Position numbers and translations under genes: made by a program. This document shows, piece after piece, positions 1 to 8,965 of a DNA stretch of 64,000 nucleotides (position 1 is its first letter; each line of letters starts with the position of its first letter). A model generated the notes under the pieces. The model ran no database searches. It was not told the DNA's origin and saw only the letters and a list, made by a program, of their open reading frames with translations. The DNA is from Citrobacter freundii (GTDB taxonomy: Bacteria; Pseudomonadota; Gammaproteobacteria; Enterobacterales; Enterobacteriaceae): assembly GCF_011077955.1 (NCBI RefSeq), contig NZ_JAALBX010000005.1, positions 212,554-276,553 on the forward strand, read 5' to 3'.

Positions 1-2
1 TT

Positions 3-299
3 GGTACGCTGCTGGCCGTAACCTGGCTTAATCCGCATGTCTATTTAGATACATTTGTGGTGCTGGGCAGCTTAGGCAGCCAACTTGCTGAGGGACCAAA
101 ACGTGCGTTTGCGCTCGGTACGGTAAGCGCGTCATTTCTGTGGTTTTTTGGGCTTGCCCTTCTCGCCGCATGGCTTGCGCCGCGGTTGCGCACCGTTAAC
201 GCGCAGCGCATTATCAACGTCATAGTAGGGCTTGTGATGTGGGTGATTGCTTTACAGCTTGCTAAAGATGGTATTGCCCATTTGTCGGGGCTGATTTAG
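3..299 (+). CDS. argO: Arginine exporter ArgO, C-terminal part (5' end outside the window)
   Basis: The frame is open from base 3 and reads [20 protein letters not shown], which matches the second half of the LysE/ArgO family of inner-membrane basic amino acid exporters. About 98 residues are visible, including two hydrophobic segments (one rich in Leu/Ala/Trp near the middle and one ending in HLSGLI). ArgO exports L-arginine and canavanine and in E. coli is activated by ArgP, which is encoded about 900 bases downstream here on the other strand. The start lies before the window, so the gene is partial and its promoter cannot be judged. Confidence 0.93.
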   Translation, partial: GTLLAVTWLNPHVYLDTFVVLGSLGSQLAEGPKRAFALGTVSASFLWFFGLALLAAWLAPRLRTVNAQRIINVIVGLVMWVIALQLAKDGIAHLSGLI

Positions 300-403
300 T
301 CATCTTTCTCTTATAGACAACCGCCTCGCACAAGCTAAGCTTGCCCGTAGCGCCCGTGAGTTTTTTCGGGCGTTTGGTCTGGAACATACACGGAGGAAGA
401 ACA

Positions 404-1186
404 GTGAAGTTTAAAATGATGGCCCTGGCGGCAATGATTGGCTTAAGCGCAGGCGCAGTGCAGGCGAATGAACTGCCGAACGGCCCGCATATCGTCACGT
501 CAGGGACGGCAAGCGTCGACGCCGTGCCTGATATCGCGACACTCGCTATCGAAGTGAATGTTTCAGCCAAAGACGCTGCCGCAGCGAAAAAACAGGCTGA
601 TGACCGCGTTGCGCAATACCTGACTTTCCTGCAGGAAAATGGGGTAGAGAAAAAAGACATTAACTCGGCGAATCTGCGCACTCAGCCAGATTATGACTAC
701 CAGAATGGCAAAAGCATCCTTAAAGGTTATCGCGCAATCCGTACCGTTGAAGTGACCGTACGTCAGCTTGATAAGCTTAATAGTCTGCTCGACGGCGCGT
801 TAAAAGCGGGGCTGAATGAGATTCGCACTGTGTCTTTAGGCGTTGCCGATCCAGAGCAATATAAAGACAAGGCTCGTAAAGCCGCGATTGATAATGCCAC
901 ACGTCAGGCACAACAGTTGGCCGAAGGCTTTAAAGGCAAGCTTGGCCCGGTTTACAGCGTGCGCTATCACGTCTCCAACTATCAGCCGAGCCCGATGGTT
1001 CGCATGATGAAAGCGGATGCCGCGCCTGAAGCCACGGCTCAGGAAACCTACGAGCAGCCGACTATCCAGTTTGACGATCAGGTTGATGTGGTGTTTGAGA
1101 TGCAGCCTGAGCAAAATCAAACGACAGCGCCGTCAACGCCTGCTGCGACATCATCGTCGCAAGCGGCGCCGACCACCGCGCAGTAA
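404..1186 (+). CDS. yggE: Periplasmic SIMPL-domain protein YggE (oxidative stress defence)
   Basis: This is a SIMPL-domain (DUF541) protein with a Sec signal peptide (MKFKMMALAAMIGLSAGAVQA, cleaved near residue 21 before NELPNG). The GTG at 404 is chosen because GGAGGA stands about 7 bases upstream and the signal peptide begins there; an in-frame ATG at 341 would add 21 residues without a good ribosome site. The family is linked to protection from oxidative stress in E. coli, but its biochemical activity is not settled. After the conserved end (FDDQVDVVFEMQ) there is a low-complexity tail of about 27 residues rich in Gln, Thr, Ala, Pro and Ser, slightly longer than in E. coli. A bidirectional terminator separates it from argP. 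Confidence 0.93.
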   Translation: MKFKMMALAAMIGLSAGAVQANELPNGPHIVTSGTASVDAVPDIATLAIEVNVSAKDAAAAKKQADDRVAQYLTFLQENGVEKKDINSANLRTQPDYDYQNGKSILKGYRAIRTVEVTVRQLDKLNSLLDGALKAGLNEIRTVSLGVADPEQYKDKARKAAIDNATRQAQQLAEGFKGKLGPVYSVRYHVSNYQPSPMVRMMKADAAPEATAQETYEQPTIQFDDQVDVVFEMQPEQNQTTAPSTPAATSSSQAAPTTAQ

Positions 1187-1191
1187 TCATG

Positions 1192-1217
1192 AAAAACCCG
1201 CCAAATGGCGGGTTTTT
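1192..1217. terminator. Bidirectional rho-independent terminator between yggE and argP
   Basis: The arms AAAAACCCGCC and GGCGGGTTTTT pair perfectly around the loop AAAT, with A-runs and T-runs on both sides. It lies between two convergent genes and can stop transcription from either direction. Confidence 0.9.
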
Positions 1218-2111
1218 TTATACCTGACGCAACACTTTGTGGCCGTAGTCAAGCAGCGCATCGGTGACGTTGCGCATCATACGGCTTTCTGGCGCAAAGC
1301 GGTGCCAGTAGAGCATCCGGCGCTGGAACAGCCCCGGCGTCAGGTCAATCAATTCACCGCTCGCGAGCTCTTTCTCTATCTGCAAATGCGGGATCATGCA
1401 GCACGTGGTTCCCTGTCGCGCTAACTGCACAAAAGCTTCCGACGAGTTAACGATATGGCAGGGCACGCTGCCCGGCGACAGATCGAAATTCTGCTGTAAG
1501 AAAGCCTGATGCATATCGTCCAGATGGTCGAACGCCACAGCAGGGGCTTTCAGTAATGCCGCCCGCGTCACACCGTTCGGGAAATAGCGTTCCGCAAAGG
1601 CTTTAGACCCCACAAAAAGATAATCAAGCGCGCCCAGTTGATCCACCAGACAGCTTGGCAGAGGTTGGGGCTGAATACTTACCGCGCCCACCACTTCGCC
1701 GCGGCGCAAGCGCTCCTGGGTACGGGTTTCGTCTTCTACCTGCAAATTGAGGCGAATGGGCGAATCAACCAAAACCGGCGCTAACGCGGGCAGCAGCCAG
1801 GTCGCCAGACTGTCGGCGTTGACCGCAAGCGAAAGCAGCAGCGGCGTTGAGCCGGTTTGCTCATCGCCCAGCCATTCGTCTTCCAGCAATTCCACCTGGC
1901 GCAGTAGCGCCAACAGCTTTTGCCCCTGCTCGGTAGGACGCGGGGGAACGGTACGCACCAACAAGGGCTGACCGAACAGATTTTCCAGTTGCTTAATCCG
2001 CTGTGAGACGGCGGATTGCGTGATGCAAAGTTTCTGCGCCGCGCGCTCAAAGCCGCGTTCGCGAATGACCGCGTCCAGTGCCTGCAATGTTCTGTAGTCC
2101 GGGCGTTTCAT
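1218..2111 (-). CDS. argP: LysR-type regulator ArgP (IciA)
   Basis: The 297-residue LysR-type transcription factor starts [20 protein letters not shown] and has an N-terminal winged helix-turn-helix ([20 protein letters not shown], residues 20-39) followed by the co-inducer domain. Length and sequence match E. coli ArgP, which activates argO, dapB, lysC and others in response to arginine and lysine and was also described as the oriC-binding protein IciA. It is divergent from rpiA with about 170 bases between the starts, the same arrangement as in E. coli. The close argO gene is its best-known target. Confidence 0.96.
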   Translation of the reverse strand: MKRPDYRTLQALDAVIRERGFERAAQKLCITQSAVSQRIKQLENLFGQPLLVRTVPPRPTEQGQKLLALLRQVELLEDEWLGDEQTGSTPLLLSLAVNADSLATWLLPALAPVLVDSPIRLNLQVEDETRTQERLRRGEVVGAVSIQPQPLPSCLVDQLGALDYLFVGSKAFAERYFPNGVTRAALLKAPAVAFDHLDDMHQAFLQQNFDLSPGSVPCHIVNSSEAFVQLARQGTTCCMIPHLQIEKELASGELIDLTPGLFQRRMLYWHRFAPESRMMRNVTDALLDYGHKVLRQV

Positions 2112-2240
2112 GTATCGGGTGCGCTCCTGAATTCTCGTTATTCTGCACTATGACATAATTTTCCTGCGGTTTACGACAAAAACAGAAACTGACGCCTGTT
2201 TGCCCGTCCAATAGATACCCCTTTTCGCCACGCCTTGTTC

Positions 2241-2246
2241 TATAAT
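2241..2246 (+). promoter_or_regulatory. Probable -10 box of the rpiA promoter
   Basis: A perfect TATAAT stands 33 bases before the rpiA start in the argP-rpiA divergent region. No strong -35 hexamer is evident 16-18 bases upstream, so the promoter may need an activator or be weak. Confidence 0.45.
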
Positions 2247-2279
2247 GCGCCTCAGTTTTCATACCACAGGCAAAAGACC

Positions 2280-2939
2280 ATGACGCAGGATGAACTGAAA
2301 AAAGCAGTGGGTTGGGCAGCGCTCCAGTACGTGCAGCCCGGCACCATCGTTGGTGTAGGCACAGGATCGACCGCGGCGCATTTTATTGATGCGCTCGGTA
2401 CCATCAAGCATCAAATTGATGGCGCTGTTTCAAGCTCCGATGCATCCACCGAAAAACTTAAAGCCCTCGGCATCACCGTATTTGACCTCAACGACGTTGA
2501 TTCACTCGGCATCTACGTTGATGGCGCGGATGAGATAAACGGCCACATGCAGATGATCAAAGGCGGTGGCGCCGCGCTGACCCGCGAAAAAATCATTGCG
2601 TCGGTTGCGGAAAAGTTCATCTGTATCGCGGATGCCTCCAAACAGGTTGACATCCTCGGCGCCTTCCCGCTGCCGGTTGAAGTCATCCCGATGGCAAGAA
2701 GCGCCGTGGCGCGTCAACTGGTTAAACTGGGTGGCCGTCCGGCGTATCGTCAGGGCGTGTTGACCGATAACGGCAACGTCATTCTTGACGTGCATGGCCT
2801 TGAAATCCTTGACCCTGTGGCGATGGAAAATGCTATCAACAGCATTCCGGGCGTAGTCACGGTAGGATTGTTTGCCAACCGTGGCGCAGACGTGGCGCTT
2901 ATCGGCACGGCCGACGGCGTTAAAACTATCGTGAAATGA
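2280..2939 (+). CDS. rpiA: Ribose-5-phosphate isomerase A
   Basis: RpiA interconverts ribose 5-phosphate and ribulose 5-phosphate in the pentose phosphate pathway (cytoplasm). The 219 residues match the E. coli length. Visible family motifs are [15 protein letters not shown] (phosphate loop), [18 protein letters not shown] (catalytic acidic residues) and [13 protein letters not shown] (active-site lysine). The start MTQDELKK at 2280 is preferred to an in-frame ATG at 2235 because it gives the conserved N-terminus. It stands alone, divergent from argP, with a hairpin just after the stop. Confidence 0.97.
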   Translation: MTQDELKKAVGWAALQYVQPGTIVGVGTGSTAAHFIDALGTIKHQIDGAVSSSDASTEKLKALGITVFDLNDVDSLGIYVDGADEINGHMQMIKGGGAALTREKIIASVAEKFICIADASKQVDILGAFPLPVEVIPMARSAVARQLVKLGGRPAYRQGVLTDNGNVILDVHGLEILDPVAMENAINSIPGVVTVGLFANRGADVALIGTADGVKTIVK

Positions 2940-2946
2940 TCTGAGC

Positions 2947-2964
2947 AGGGTACGAAAGTACCCT
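2947..2964 (+). terminator. Hairpin after rpiA
   Basis: AGGGTAC and GTACCCT pair around a GAAA tetraloop, 8 bases after the rpiA stop. There is no T-run directly downstream, so it may be an imperfect terminator or a 3'-end stabiliser. Confidence 0.5.
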
Positions 2965-2995
2965 CGTCCAGAAAAAAATTTACCACACTCATTTT

Positions 2996-3011
2996 GGTGA
3001 CTTCTGTCACA
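2996..3011 (+). promoter_or_regulatory. CRP-like site upstream of serA
   Basis: GGTGA-CTTCTG-TCACA matches the CRP half-site layout (TGTGA N6 TCACA) with one mismatch, about 200 bases before serA. In E. coli serA transcription is modulated by Lrp and cAMP-CRP, so the site is plausible but is assigned by pattern only. Confidence 0.4.
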
Positions 3012-3209
3012 ATTCCAGCGTGCTCCTGTCATTCCTTTCGTCTTTATTCTCACATGCCATATTTTATTCTGGCTTTTGCGGCTGGGTGATATTTCCTCAA
3101 TTTCCCGACGCAAACGTTCATATTGCCGGGCCGTGAAATTTTGATATGTTGGCAGAAGGGTGACTTATTACCCAGCACAACAATCAGCTCAGAATAACAG
3201 GGTCGGGAA

Positions 3210-4448
3210 ATGGCAAAAGTATCACTGGATAAAGACAAGATTAAATTCTTACTGGTGGAAGGGGTTCACCAGAAAGCCATCGATAACCTGCGTTCAGCAG
3301 GGTATACCAATATTGAATTTCATAAGGGCGCGCTGGACAGCGAGCAACTGAAAGCGTCCATCCGTGATGCCCATTTCATCGGCCTGCGATCCCGTACTCA
3401 ACTGACTGAAGAGATCTTCGCGGCGGCGGAAAAACTGGTTGCGGTAGGGTGCTTCTGCATCGGTACCAATCAGGTGGATTTACAGGCGGCGGCGCGTCGT
3501 GGCATCCCGGTGTTTAACGCGCCGTTCTCGAATACCCGCTCCGTTGCTGAACTGGTAATCGGTGAACTGCTGCTGCTGTTACGCGGCATTCCGGAAGCGA
3601 ATGCCAAAGCGCACCGCGGTATCTGGAATAAGCAGGCGGCAGGGTCGTTTGAAGCGCGCGGTAAAAAGCTAGGTATCATCGGTTACGGCCATATCGGTAC
3701 GCAACTGGGTATTCTGGCTGAGTCGCTTGGCATGCATGTCTTCTTCTACGATATCGAAAACAAGCTGCCGTTGGGCAATGCCACTCAGGTTCAGCATCTC
3801 TCTGATTTGTTGAATATGAGTGATGTTGTAAGCCTGCATGTGCCGGAAAACGCCTCCACTAAAGATATGATTGGCGCTGAACAACTGGCGCTGATGAAGC
3901 CCGGCTCGTTACTGATTAACGCTGCGCGCGGTACCGTGGTTGATATTCCAGCTCTATGTGATGCGCTGTCGCGTAAGCATCTGGCGGGCGCCGCTATCGA
4001 CGTTTTCCCAACCGAGCCTGCGACCAACAGCGATCCGTTTAACTCGCCGCTGTGCGAATTCGATAACGTGATTCTGACGCCGCACGTTGGCGGTTCGACG
4101 CAAGAAGCGCAGGAAAACATCGGTCTTGAAGTGGCGGGGAAACTGGCCAAATACTCCGATAACGGTTCAACACTGTCGGCTGTGAATTTCCCGGAGGTAT
4201 CGCTGCCGTTGCACGAAGGCCGCGTCAGCCGTTTGCTGCATATTCATGAAAACCGTCCTGGCATTCTGACTGCTATCAACAAAATTTTTGCTGAGCAGGG
4301 CGTGAACATTGCAGCCCAGTATCTGCAAACTACCTCGCAAATGGGCTATGTGGTCATCGATATTGATGCAGAGGAAGATGTGGCCCATAACGCGCTACAG
4401 GCAATGAAAGCGATTCCCGGTACCATCCGCGCGCGTCTGCTTTACTGA
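3210..4448 (+). CDS. serA: D-3-phosphoglycerate dehydrogenase
   Basis: SerA catalyses the first committed step of serine synthesis, oxidising 3-phosphoglycerate to phosphohydroxypyruvate with NAD+. The 412 residues are close to the 410 of E. coli. Visible are the Rossmann motif GIIGYGHIGTQLG (about residues 155-167), the catalytic histidine in LTPHVGGST (His292) and a C-terminal ACT domain starting at RLLHIHENRPGIL that binds serine for feedback inhibition. The start is the ATG giving MAKVSLDKDKIKF. A strong bidirectional terminator follows, shared with fau. Confidence 0.98.
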   Translation: MAKVSLDKDKIKFLLVEGVHQKAIDNLRSAGYTNIEFHKGALDSEQLKASIRDAHFIGLRSRTQLTEEIFAAAEKLVAVGCFCIGTNQVDLQAAARRGIPVFNAPFSNTRSVAELVIGELLLLLRGIPEANAKAHRGIWNKQAAGSFEARGKKLGIIGYGHIGTQLGILAESLGMHVFFYDIENKLPLGNATQVQHLSDLLNMSDVVSLHVPENASTKDMIGAEQLALMKPGSLLINAARGTVVDIPALCDALSRKHLAGAAIDVFPTEPATNSDPFNSPLCEFDNVILTPHVGGSTQEAQENIGLEVAGKLAKYSDNGSTLSAVNFPEVSLPLHEGRVSRLLHIHENRPGILTAINKIFAEQGVNIAAQYLQTTSQMGYVVIDIDAEEDVAHNALQAMKAIPGTIRARLLY

Positions 4449-4463
4449 TTGTTTGTACGGCGC

Positions 4464-4489
4464 AAAGCCCACTTCGGTGGGCTTTTTTA
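4464..4489. terminator. Terminator between serA and fau
   Basis: AAAGCCCAC and GTGGGCTTT pair around TTCG, followed by a T-run. It is 16 bases past the serA stop and abuts the convergent fau gene. Confidence 0.9.
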
Positions 4490-5086
4490 TTACCACTGCC
4501 AGGTAGTAGTAGGCGTAATCACCGCAGGCAGGGGAATATCCCACTCTTCCGCAGGCAGCGTATCTACGTGCTGGCAATCGTGGGCGTAACCCACCGGGAA
4601 GAGGCTGTGTGTGTGCCAGTTTTGTAACGTCCGATCGTAAAAACCGCCCCCCATGCCCAGACGCTGGCCTTTCGAGTCAAACGCGACAAGCGGGGTAATC
4701 AGCACATCAAGTTTACTGAGCGGCAGCACGTGGCGCACATCAAGCGCAGGCTCATGAATTTTAAATTGATTGAGCACCAGAGCGCTGTCCGGGAAGTAAC
4801 GCAGGAACAGAAGATGGCCGGGACTAAAGGGATGGATTACCGGCAGGTAGACTTTTTTCCCCGCATGCCATAACCCTTCTATTAACGGGCGCGTATCAAG
4901 CTCGCCGTCAAAAGAGAGAAAGACCGCAACGGTATGCGCTTCAAGAACGGGAGCAAAGGCCATCATGCGCGTGGCGGCATGTTGTGCGGCGTGCAGTTGT
5001 TGCTGAGGGGTAAGCGATTTTCGGCGTAATCTTATCTGCTGGCGGATCTGTTGGCGTGTTGAGACAGGTAAAGGTAGTTGAGTCAT
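4490..5086 (-). CDS. fau: 5-formyltetrahydrofolate cyclo-ligase
   Basis: This is the 5-FCL family enzyme (YgfA) that converts 5-formyl-THF to 5,10-methenyl-THF using ATP. The signature GMGGGFYDRTL is present in the C-terminal half, and the N-terminal RQQIRLRRKSL is the basic nucleotide-binding helix. It lies directly downstream of 6S RNA on the same strand, the conserved ssrS-ygfA arrangement in which the two are co-transcribed. It has 198 residues from MTQLPLPV; the E. coli annotation is shorter (182), so an internal start cannot be excluded. In E. coli it is linked to persister formation. Confidence 0.94.
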   Translation of the reverse strand: MTQLPLPVSTRQQIRQQIRLRRKSLTPQQQLHAAQHAATRMMAFAPVLEAHTVAVFLSFDGELDTRPLIEGLWHAGKKVYLPVIHPFSPGHLLFLRYFPDSALVLNQFKIHEPALDVRHVLPLSKLDVLITPLVAFDSKGQRLGMGGGFYDRTLQNWHTHSLFPVGYAHDCQHVDTLPAEEWDIPLPAVITPTTTWQW

Positions 5087-5142
5087 GAAACAGTATCCTT
5101 CAGTTCGAAGGTGTCGCTGTTAAAACGTGCAAGGTAGGGAAG

Positions 5143-5326
5143 GGAATCTCCGAGATGCCGCCGCAGGCTGTAACCCTTGAACCCTTGGTTCAAGGTGAAT
5201 GTGTCGTCATAGTCTTAAGGCTTCTCGGACGAACCGAGCATGCTCACCGACCATGGAGCGCCACATTCTTGTGGTATGAAATATCGGCTCAGGGGACTGG
5301 CCCGCTTGCGAACATCTCAGAGAAAT
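5143..5326 (-). ncRNA. ssrS: 6S RNA
   Basis: The minus strand from 5326 reads ATTTCTCTGAGATGTTCGCA and ends in CATCTCGGAGATTCC; the 184-base length equals that of E. coli 6S RNA. The ends pair in the closing stem, and the central region carries the open bubble that mimics an open promoter and sequesters sigma70 RNA polymerase in stationary phase. It lies between zapA and fau on the same strand, as in other enterobacteria. Recognition is by sequence and position. Confidence 0.97.
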
Positions 5327-5367
5327 TTTTTCTTCACGGTTACTCTACCATAGTAAACCCTGAAGTG

Positions 5368-5697
5368 TTATTCAAACTTAGGCCCTGCTCTTTCACTTAT
5401 GCGACCTTGCTCAAGTAATGCTTGTTCAATGGTCTGCTGGAGCATTCTGATACGCTGTTCCATACTTTCAGCGTAGTCGCGAGTCTTGGCCTTTTCCTGC
5501 GTTAGCTCATAGCAAATGTTGAGTGCTGCGATGAAGACTAACTGCTCGGTATTTGTGACTCTAGTGCGAACTTTTAGATCTTGCAACCGTTGATTCAGCT
5601 CTTCTGCAGCCTGATTCAACGCATCTTTTTGTTCAGGCGGACAATTCACCCGCAGTGAACGCCCAAAAATTTGGATATCGACTGGTTGTGCAGACAT
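5368..5697 (-). CDS. zapA: Cell division protein ZapA
   Basis: ZapA binds and bundles FtsZ polymers at the division ring. It has 109 residues, as in E. coli. The N-terminal globular part begins [20 protein letters not shown], and the C-terminal half (about residues 45-100) is a coiled coil with heptad-like spacing, ending [19 protein letters not shown]. It is the first gene upstream of ssrS and is divergent from ygfB. Confidence 0.96.
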   Translation of the reverse strand: MSAQPVDIQIFGRSLRVNCPPEQKDALNQAAEELNQRLQDLKVRTRVTNTEQLVFIAALNICYELTQEKAKTRDYAESMEQRIRMLQQTIEQALLEQGRISERAGPKFE

Positions 5698-5858
5698 TCC
5701 ACCTTCCTGCTGTTGACTCGCCTGCTACCGCAGCCGGGGCTGCGAAGGGGCGACACTATAGCTACCCTTATATGAAGATACAAGCCCTTTTCTGGTATCC
5801 CCAGGGCCCAAAGTGGTAGCATAACACGAACTTTTCCTCCCAACGACGATGAATGCGC

Positions 5859-6440
5859 ATGTCTATACAGAACGCTTTACCTGGCTATGAAGAAGTTAAC
5901 CAGCTTCTCACCCAACAGGGTGTAGGACTAACGCCCGCCGAAATGCACGGCCTCATCAGTGGGATGCTGTGCGGCGGCAATAATGACAGCAGCTGGCAGC
6001 CGCTGTTGCACGACCTGACCAACGAAGGTTTGGCCTTTGGTCAGAACCTGGCGCAGGCGCTGCGCCAGATGCACTCCGCCACCAGCGATTCGCTGGAAGA
6101 CGATGGTTTCCTGTTCCAGCTTTATCTGCCTGAAGGCGACGATGTTTCGGTCTTCGATCGCGCTGATGCGCTGGCAGGCTGGGTCAATCATTTCCTGTTG
6201 GGGCTTGGCGTTACCCAGACCAAACTCGACAAGGTGACCGGCGAAACCGGCGAAGCGATTGACGATCTGCGAAATATCGCTCAGCTTGGTTATGATGAAG
6301 AAGAAGATCAGGAAGAGCTTGAAATGTCACTGGAAGAGATTATCGAATACGTCCGCGTAGCCGCCTTGCTCTGCCATGATACCTTCAGCCGTCAGCAGCA
6401 ACCGACCGCGCCAGAAGTGCGCAAACCGACACTGCATTAA
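5859..6440 (+). CDS. ygfB: UPF0149 family protein YgfB
   Basis: It has 193 residues of the UPF0149/YgfB family, beginning [20 protein letters not shown]; the start at 5859 matches homologs, although an in-frame ATG lies two codons upstream. The protein is acidic with a helical C-terminus ([19 protein letters not shown]). In Pseudomonas the homolog affects ampDh3 expression and beta-lactam resistance; its role in enterobacteria is not established. It is followed after 26 bases by pepP and lies at the head of the pepP-ubiH-ubiI operon. Confidence 0.93.
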   Translation: MSIQNALPGYEEVNQLLTQQGVGLTPAEMHGLISGMLCGGNNDSSWQPLLHDLTNEGLAFGQNLAQALRQMHSATSDSLEDDGFLFQLYLPEGDDVSVFDRADALAGWVNHFLLGLGVTQTKLDKVTGETGEAIDDLRNIAQLGYDEEEDQEELEMSLEEIIEYVRVAALLCHDTFSRQQQPTAPEVRKPTLH

Positions 6441-6466
6441 TTTTCATCACCGCGTTAGGAGGCGCC

Positions 6467-7783
6467 ATGACTCAGCAGGAATTCCTTCGTCGTCGCCAGC
6501 AATTACTGGCCAAAATGGCGCCTGGCAGCGCCGCGTTGATTTTCGCCGCACCGGAAGCTAACCGTAGCGCCGACAGTGAATACCCTTTTCGTCAAAACAG
6601 CGATTTCTGGTACTTCACCGGCTTTAATGAGCCAGAGGCGTTGCTGGTGCTGATTAAAAGCGACGACACGCATAATCACAGCGTGTTGTTCAACCGGGTT
6701 CGCGACAAAACCGCAGAAATCTGGTTTGGCCGCCGCCTGGGCCAGGAGGCCGCGCCGGAAAAACTGGGTGTTGACCGCGCGCTCGCCTGGGATGAACTCA
6801 ATGAGCAACTCTTTCAACTGCTGAACGGTCTTGACGTGGTGTACCACGCGCAAGGGCAATACGCATTTGCTGACGAGGCGCTGTTCCACGCGCTCGATAA
6901 ACTGCGTCGCGGCTCGCGCCAGAATTTAACCGCGCCCGCCACGCTCACCGACTGGCGCCCGTGGGTGCATGAAATGCGCCTGTTCAAATCGGAAGAAGAG
7001 ATTGCCGTGCTGCGCCGTGCCGGGGAAATCACCGCTCTCGCTCATACTCGCGCCATGGAAAAATGCCGCCCGGGCATGTTCGAATACCAGCTCGAAGGTG
7101 AGATCCTGCATGAATTTAACCGCCACGGCGCGCGTTTCCCGTCTTATAACACCATTGTCGGCGGCGGTGAAAACGGCTGTATTTTGCATTACACCGAAAA
7201 CGAATCGCTATTGCAGGACGGCGATCTGGTGCTTATCGATGCGGGCTGTGAATACCAGGGCTACGCGGGCGACATTACCCGTACTTTCCCGGTAAACGGT
7301 AAATTCACCCCGGCTCAACGTGACATCTACGACATTGTGCTGGCCTCGCTGGACGCAGCGCTTGAGCTTTATCGTCCGGGCACCTCCATGCAGGAAGTTA
7401 CGCAGCATGTGGTGCGTATTATGGTTAACGGTCTGGTGAAGCTTGGCATCCTGAAAGGCGATATTGAGCAGTTGATTACCGAGAATGCCCACCGTCCGTA
7501 CTTTATGCATGGCTTAAGCCACTGGCTGGGGCTGGATGTGCATGATGTAGGCGTTTATGGTCAGGATCGCTCCCGCACCCTGGAGCCGGGCATGGTGATT
7601 ACCGTGGAGCCGGGTCTGTATATCGCGCCGGACGCCGACGTGCCGCCTCAGTACCGTGGCATCGGTATTCGCGTGGAAGACGATATTCTTATTACCGAGA
7701 CGGGTAATGAAAATCTGACGGCAAGCGTCGTGAAGCGCCCGGACGAGATCGAAGCGCTAATGGCTGCGGCGAAAAACCTATGA
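6467..7783 (+). CDS. pepP: Xaa-Pro aminopeptidase PepP
   Basis: This is an M24B metallopeptidase that removes N-terminal residues preceding proline. It has 438 residues (441 in E. coli). The N-terminal creatinase-like domain is followed by the pita-bread domain with the dimanganese ligands visible in order: LIDAGCEYQGYAGDITRTFP (two Asp), HGLSHWLGLDVHD (His), TVEPGLYI (Glu) and RGIGIRVEDDILIT (Glu). A strong AGGAGG ribosome site precedes the ATG. Its stop overlaps the ubiH start by four bases (ATGA), indicating translational coupling. Confidence 0.97.
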   Translation: MTQQEFLRRRQQLLAKMAPGSAALIFAAPEANRSADSEYPFRQNSDFWYFTGFNEPEALLVLIKSDDTHNHSVLFNRVRDKTAEIWFGRRLGQEAAPEKLGVDRALAWDELNEQLFQLLNGLDVVYHAQGQYAFADEALFHALDKLRRGSRQNLTAPATLTDWRPWVHEMRLFKSEEEIAVLRRAGEITALAHTRAMEKCRPGMFEYQLEGEILHEFNRHGARFPSYNTIVGGGENGCILHYTENESLLQDGDLVLIDAGCEYQGYAGDITRTFPVNGKFTPAQRDIYDIVLASLDAALELYRPGTSMQEVTQHVVRIMVNGLVKLGILKGDIEQLITENAHRPYFMHGLSHWLGLDVHDVGVYGQDRSRTLEPGMVITVEPGLYIAPDADVPPQYRGIGIRVEDDILITETGNENLTASVVKRPDEIEALMAAAKNL

Positions 7784-8955
7784 GTATTATCATCGTCGGC
7801 GGTGGAATGGCAGGCGCGACCCTGGCGCTGGCGATTTCCCATTTTACCCAGGGCAAGCTGGCGGTGCATCTGGTTGAGGCTACATCGCCTTCCAGCGCCG
7901 CGCATCCGGGCTTTGACGCCCGTGCCATCGCGCTGGCTCAGGGCACTGTGGCTCATCTGGCGCGTACCGGTATCTGGCAACACCTGGCTGATTGCGCCAC
8001 GGCTATTGAAACGGTGCATATTAGCGATAAAGGCCACGCCGGGTTCGTTACTATTGAAGCGCGTGATTATCAGATTGATGCCCTCGGGCAGGTTGTTGAG
8101 CTGCATGAAGTGGGGCATCGGCTGTTCAATTTATTGAAACGCGCCCGTGGCGTGACACTGCATTGCCCGGCCCGCGTGACGAAAGTTACGCGTGACGAAC
8201 AACACGTTGATGTTACCCTCTCCAGCGGCGAGCAAATTCGTGGTGCATTGTTGGTTGCGGCGGACGGTTCTCGTTCCTCTATTGGCGAGCAATGTGGCAT
8301 TCGCTGGCAAAATACGCCTTACCACCAACTGGCGGTGATCGCCAACGTCACTACCGCGCTGGCGCATCGTGGCCGCGCTTTCGAGCGTTTTACCGAGCAT
8401 GGTCCGCTGGCTGTCTTGCCGATGGCGCAAGGGCGTTGCTCGTTAGTCTGGTGCCATTCGCCGGAAAACCGCCACGTTCTGGACTGGAGCGACGCGCAGT
8501 TTTGCGATGAACTTCAGAAAGCGTTTGGTTGGCGGTTGGGACGTATTACTCATGCCGGCGCACGCAGCGCATATCCACTGGTGCTAAGCCGCGCCGAATC
8601 GTCAATATCCCATCGCGTCGCGTTAGTGGGCAATGCGTCTCAGACGCTACACCCCATAGCCGGACAAGGTTTCAACCTTGGCATGCGCGATGTGATAACA
8701 CTTGCGGAAAACGTCGCTCAGGCCGCGCAAGCGGGGCAGGACGTAGGGGCATTTGCGGTGCTCAACGCCTGGCAGCGTCAGCGTGAGCCGGATCGCGATG
8801 CCACCGTTGGCGTGACCGACGGGCTGGTACATCTGTTTGCAAATCACTGGTCGCCGCTGATTGTGGGCCGAAATTTAGGGCTGATGGGCGTTGAGATTTT
8901 CACGCCAGCGCGCGATGCGTTGGCCCGGCGGACCCTGGGTTGGGTCGCGCGTTAA
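7780..8955 (+). CDS. ubiH: 2-octaprenyl-6-methoxyphenol hydroxylase UbiH
   Basis: UbiH is a class A flavoprotein monooxygenase of ubiquinone biosynthesis, hydroxylating C1 of the ring as part of the cytoplasmic Ubi complex. It has 391 residues. The dinucleotide-binding motif IIVGGGMAGATLALA is at the N-terminus, and the second FAD motif, usually GDAAH, appears here as VGNASQTLHPIAGQGFNLG with Asn-Ala-Ser in place of Asp-Ala-Ala, as is usual for UbiH. It overlaps pepP by four bases and is followed after 10 bases by ubiI. Confidence 0.96.
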   Translation: MSIIIVGGGMAGATLALAISHFTQGKLAVHLVEATSPSSAAHPGFDARAIALAQGTVAHLARTGIWQHLADCATAIETVHISDKGHAGFVTIEARDYQIDALGQVVELHEVGHRLFNLLKRARGVTLHCPARVTKVTRDEQHVDVTLSSGEQIRGALLVAADGSRSSIGEQCGIRWQNTPYHQLAVIANVTTALAHRGRAFERFTEHGPLAVLPMAQGRCSLVWCHSPENRHVLDWSDAQFCDELQKAFGWRLGRITHAGARSAYPLVLSRAESSISHRVALVGNASQTLHPIAGQGFNLGMRDVITLAENVAQAAQAGQDVGAFAVLNAWQRQREPDRDATVGVTDGLVHLFANHWSPLIVGRNLGLMGVEIFTPARDALARRTLGWVAR

Positions 8956-8965
8956 GGAGATAAAT

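Noticed and set aside
5155..5418. A plus-strand frame across 6S RNA and the end of zapA
   Set aside because: The segment is fully explained by ssrS on the other strand; there is no ribosome site.
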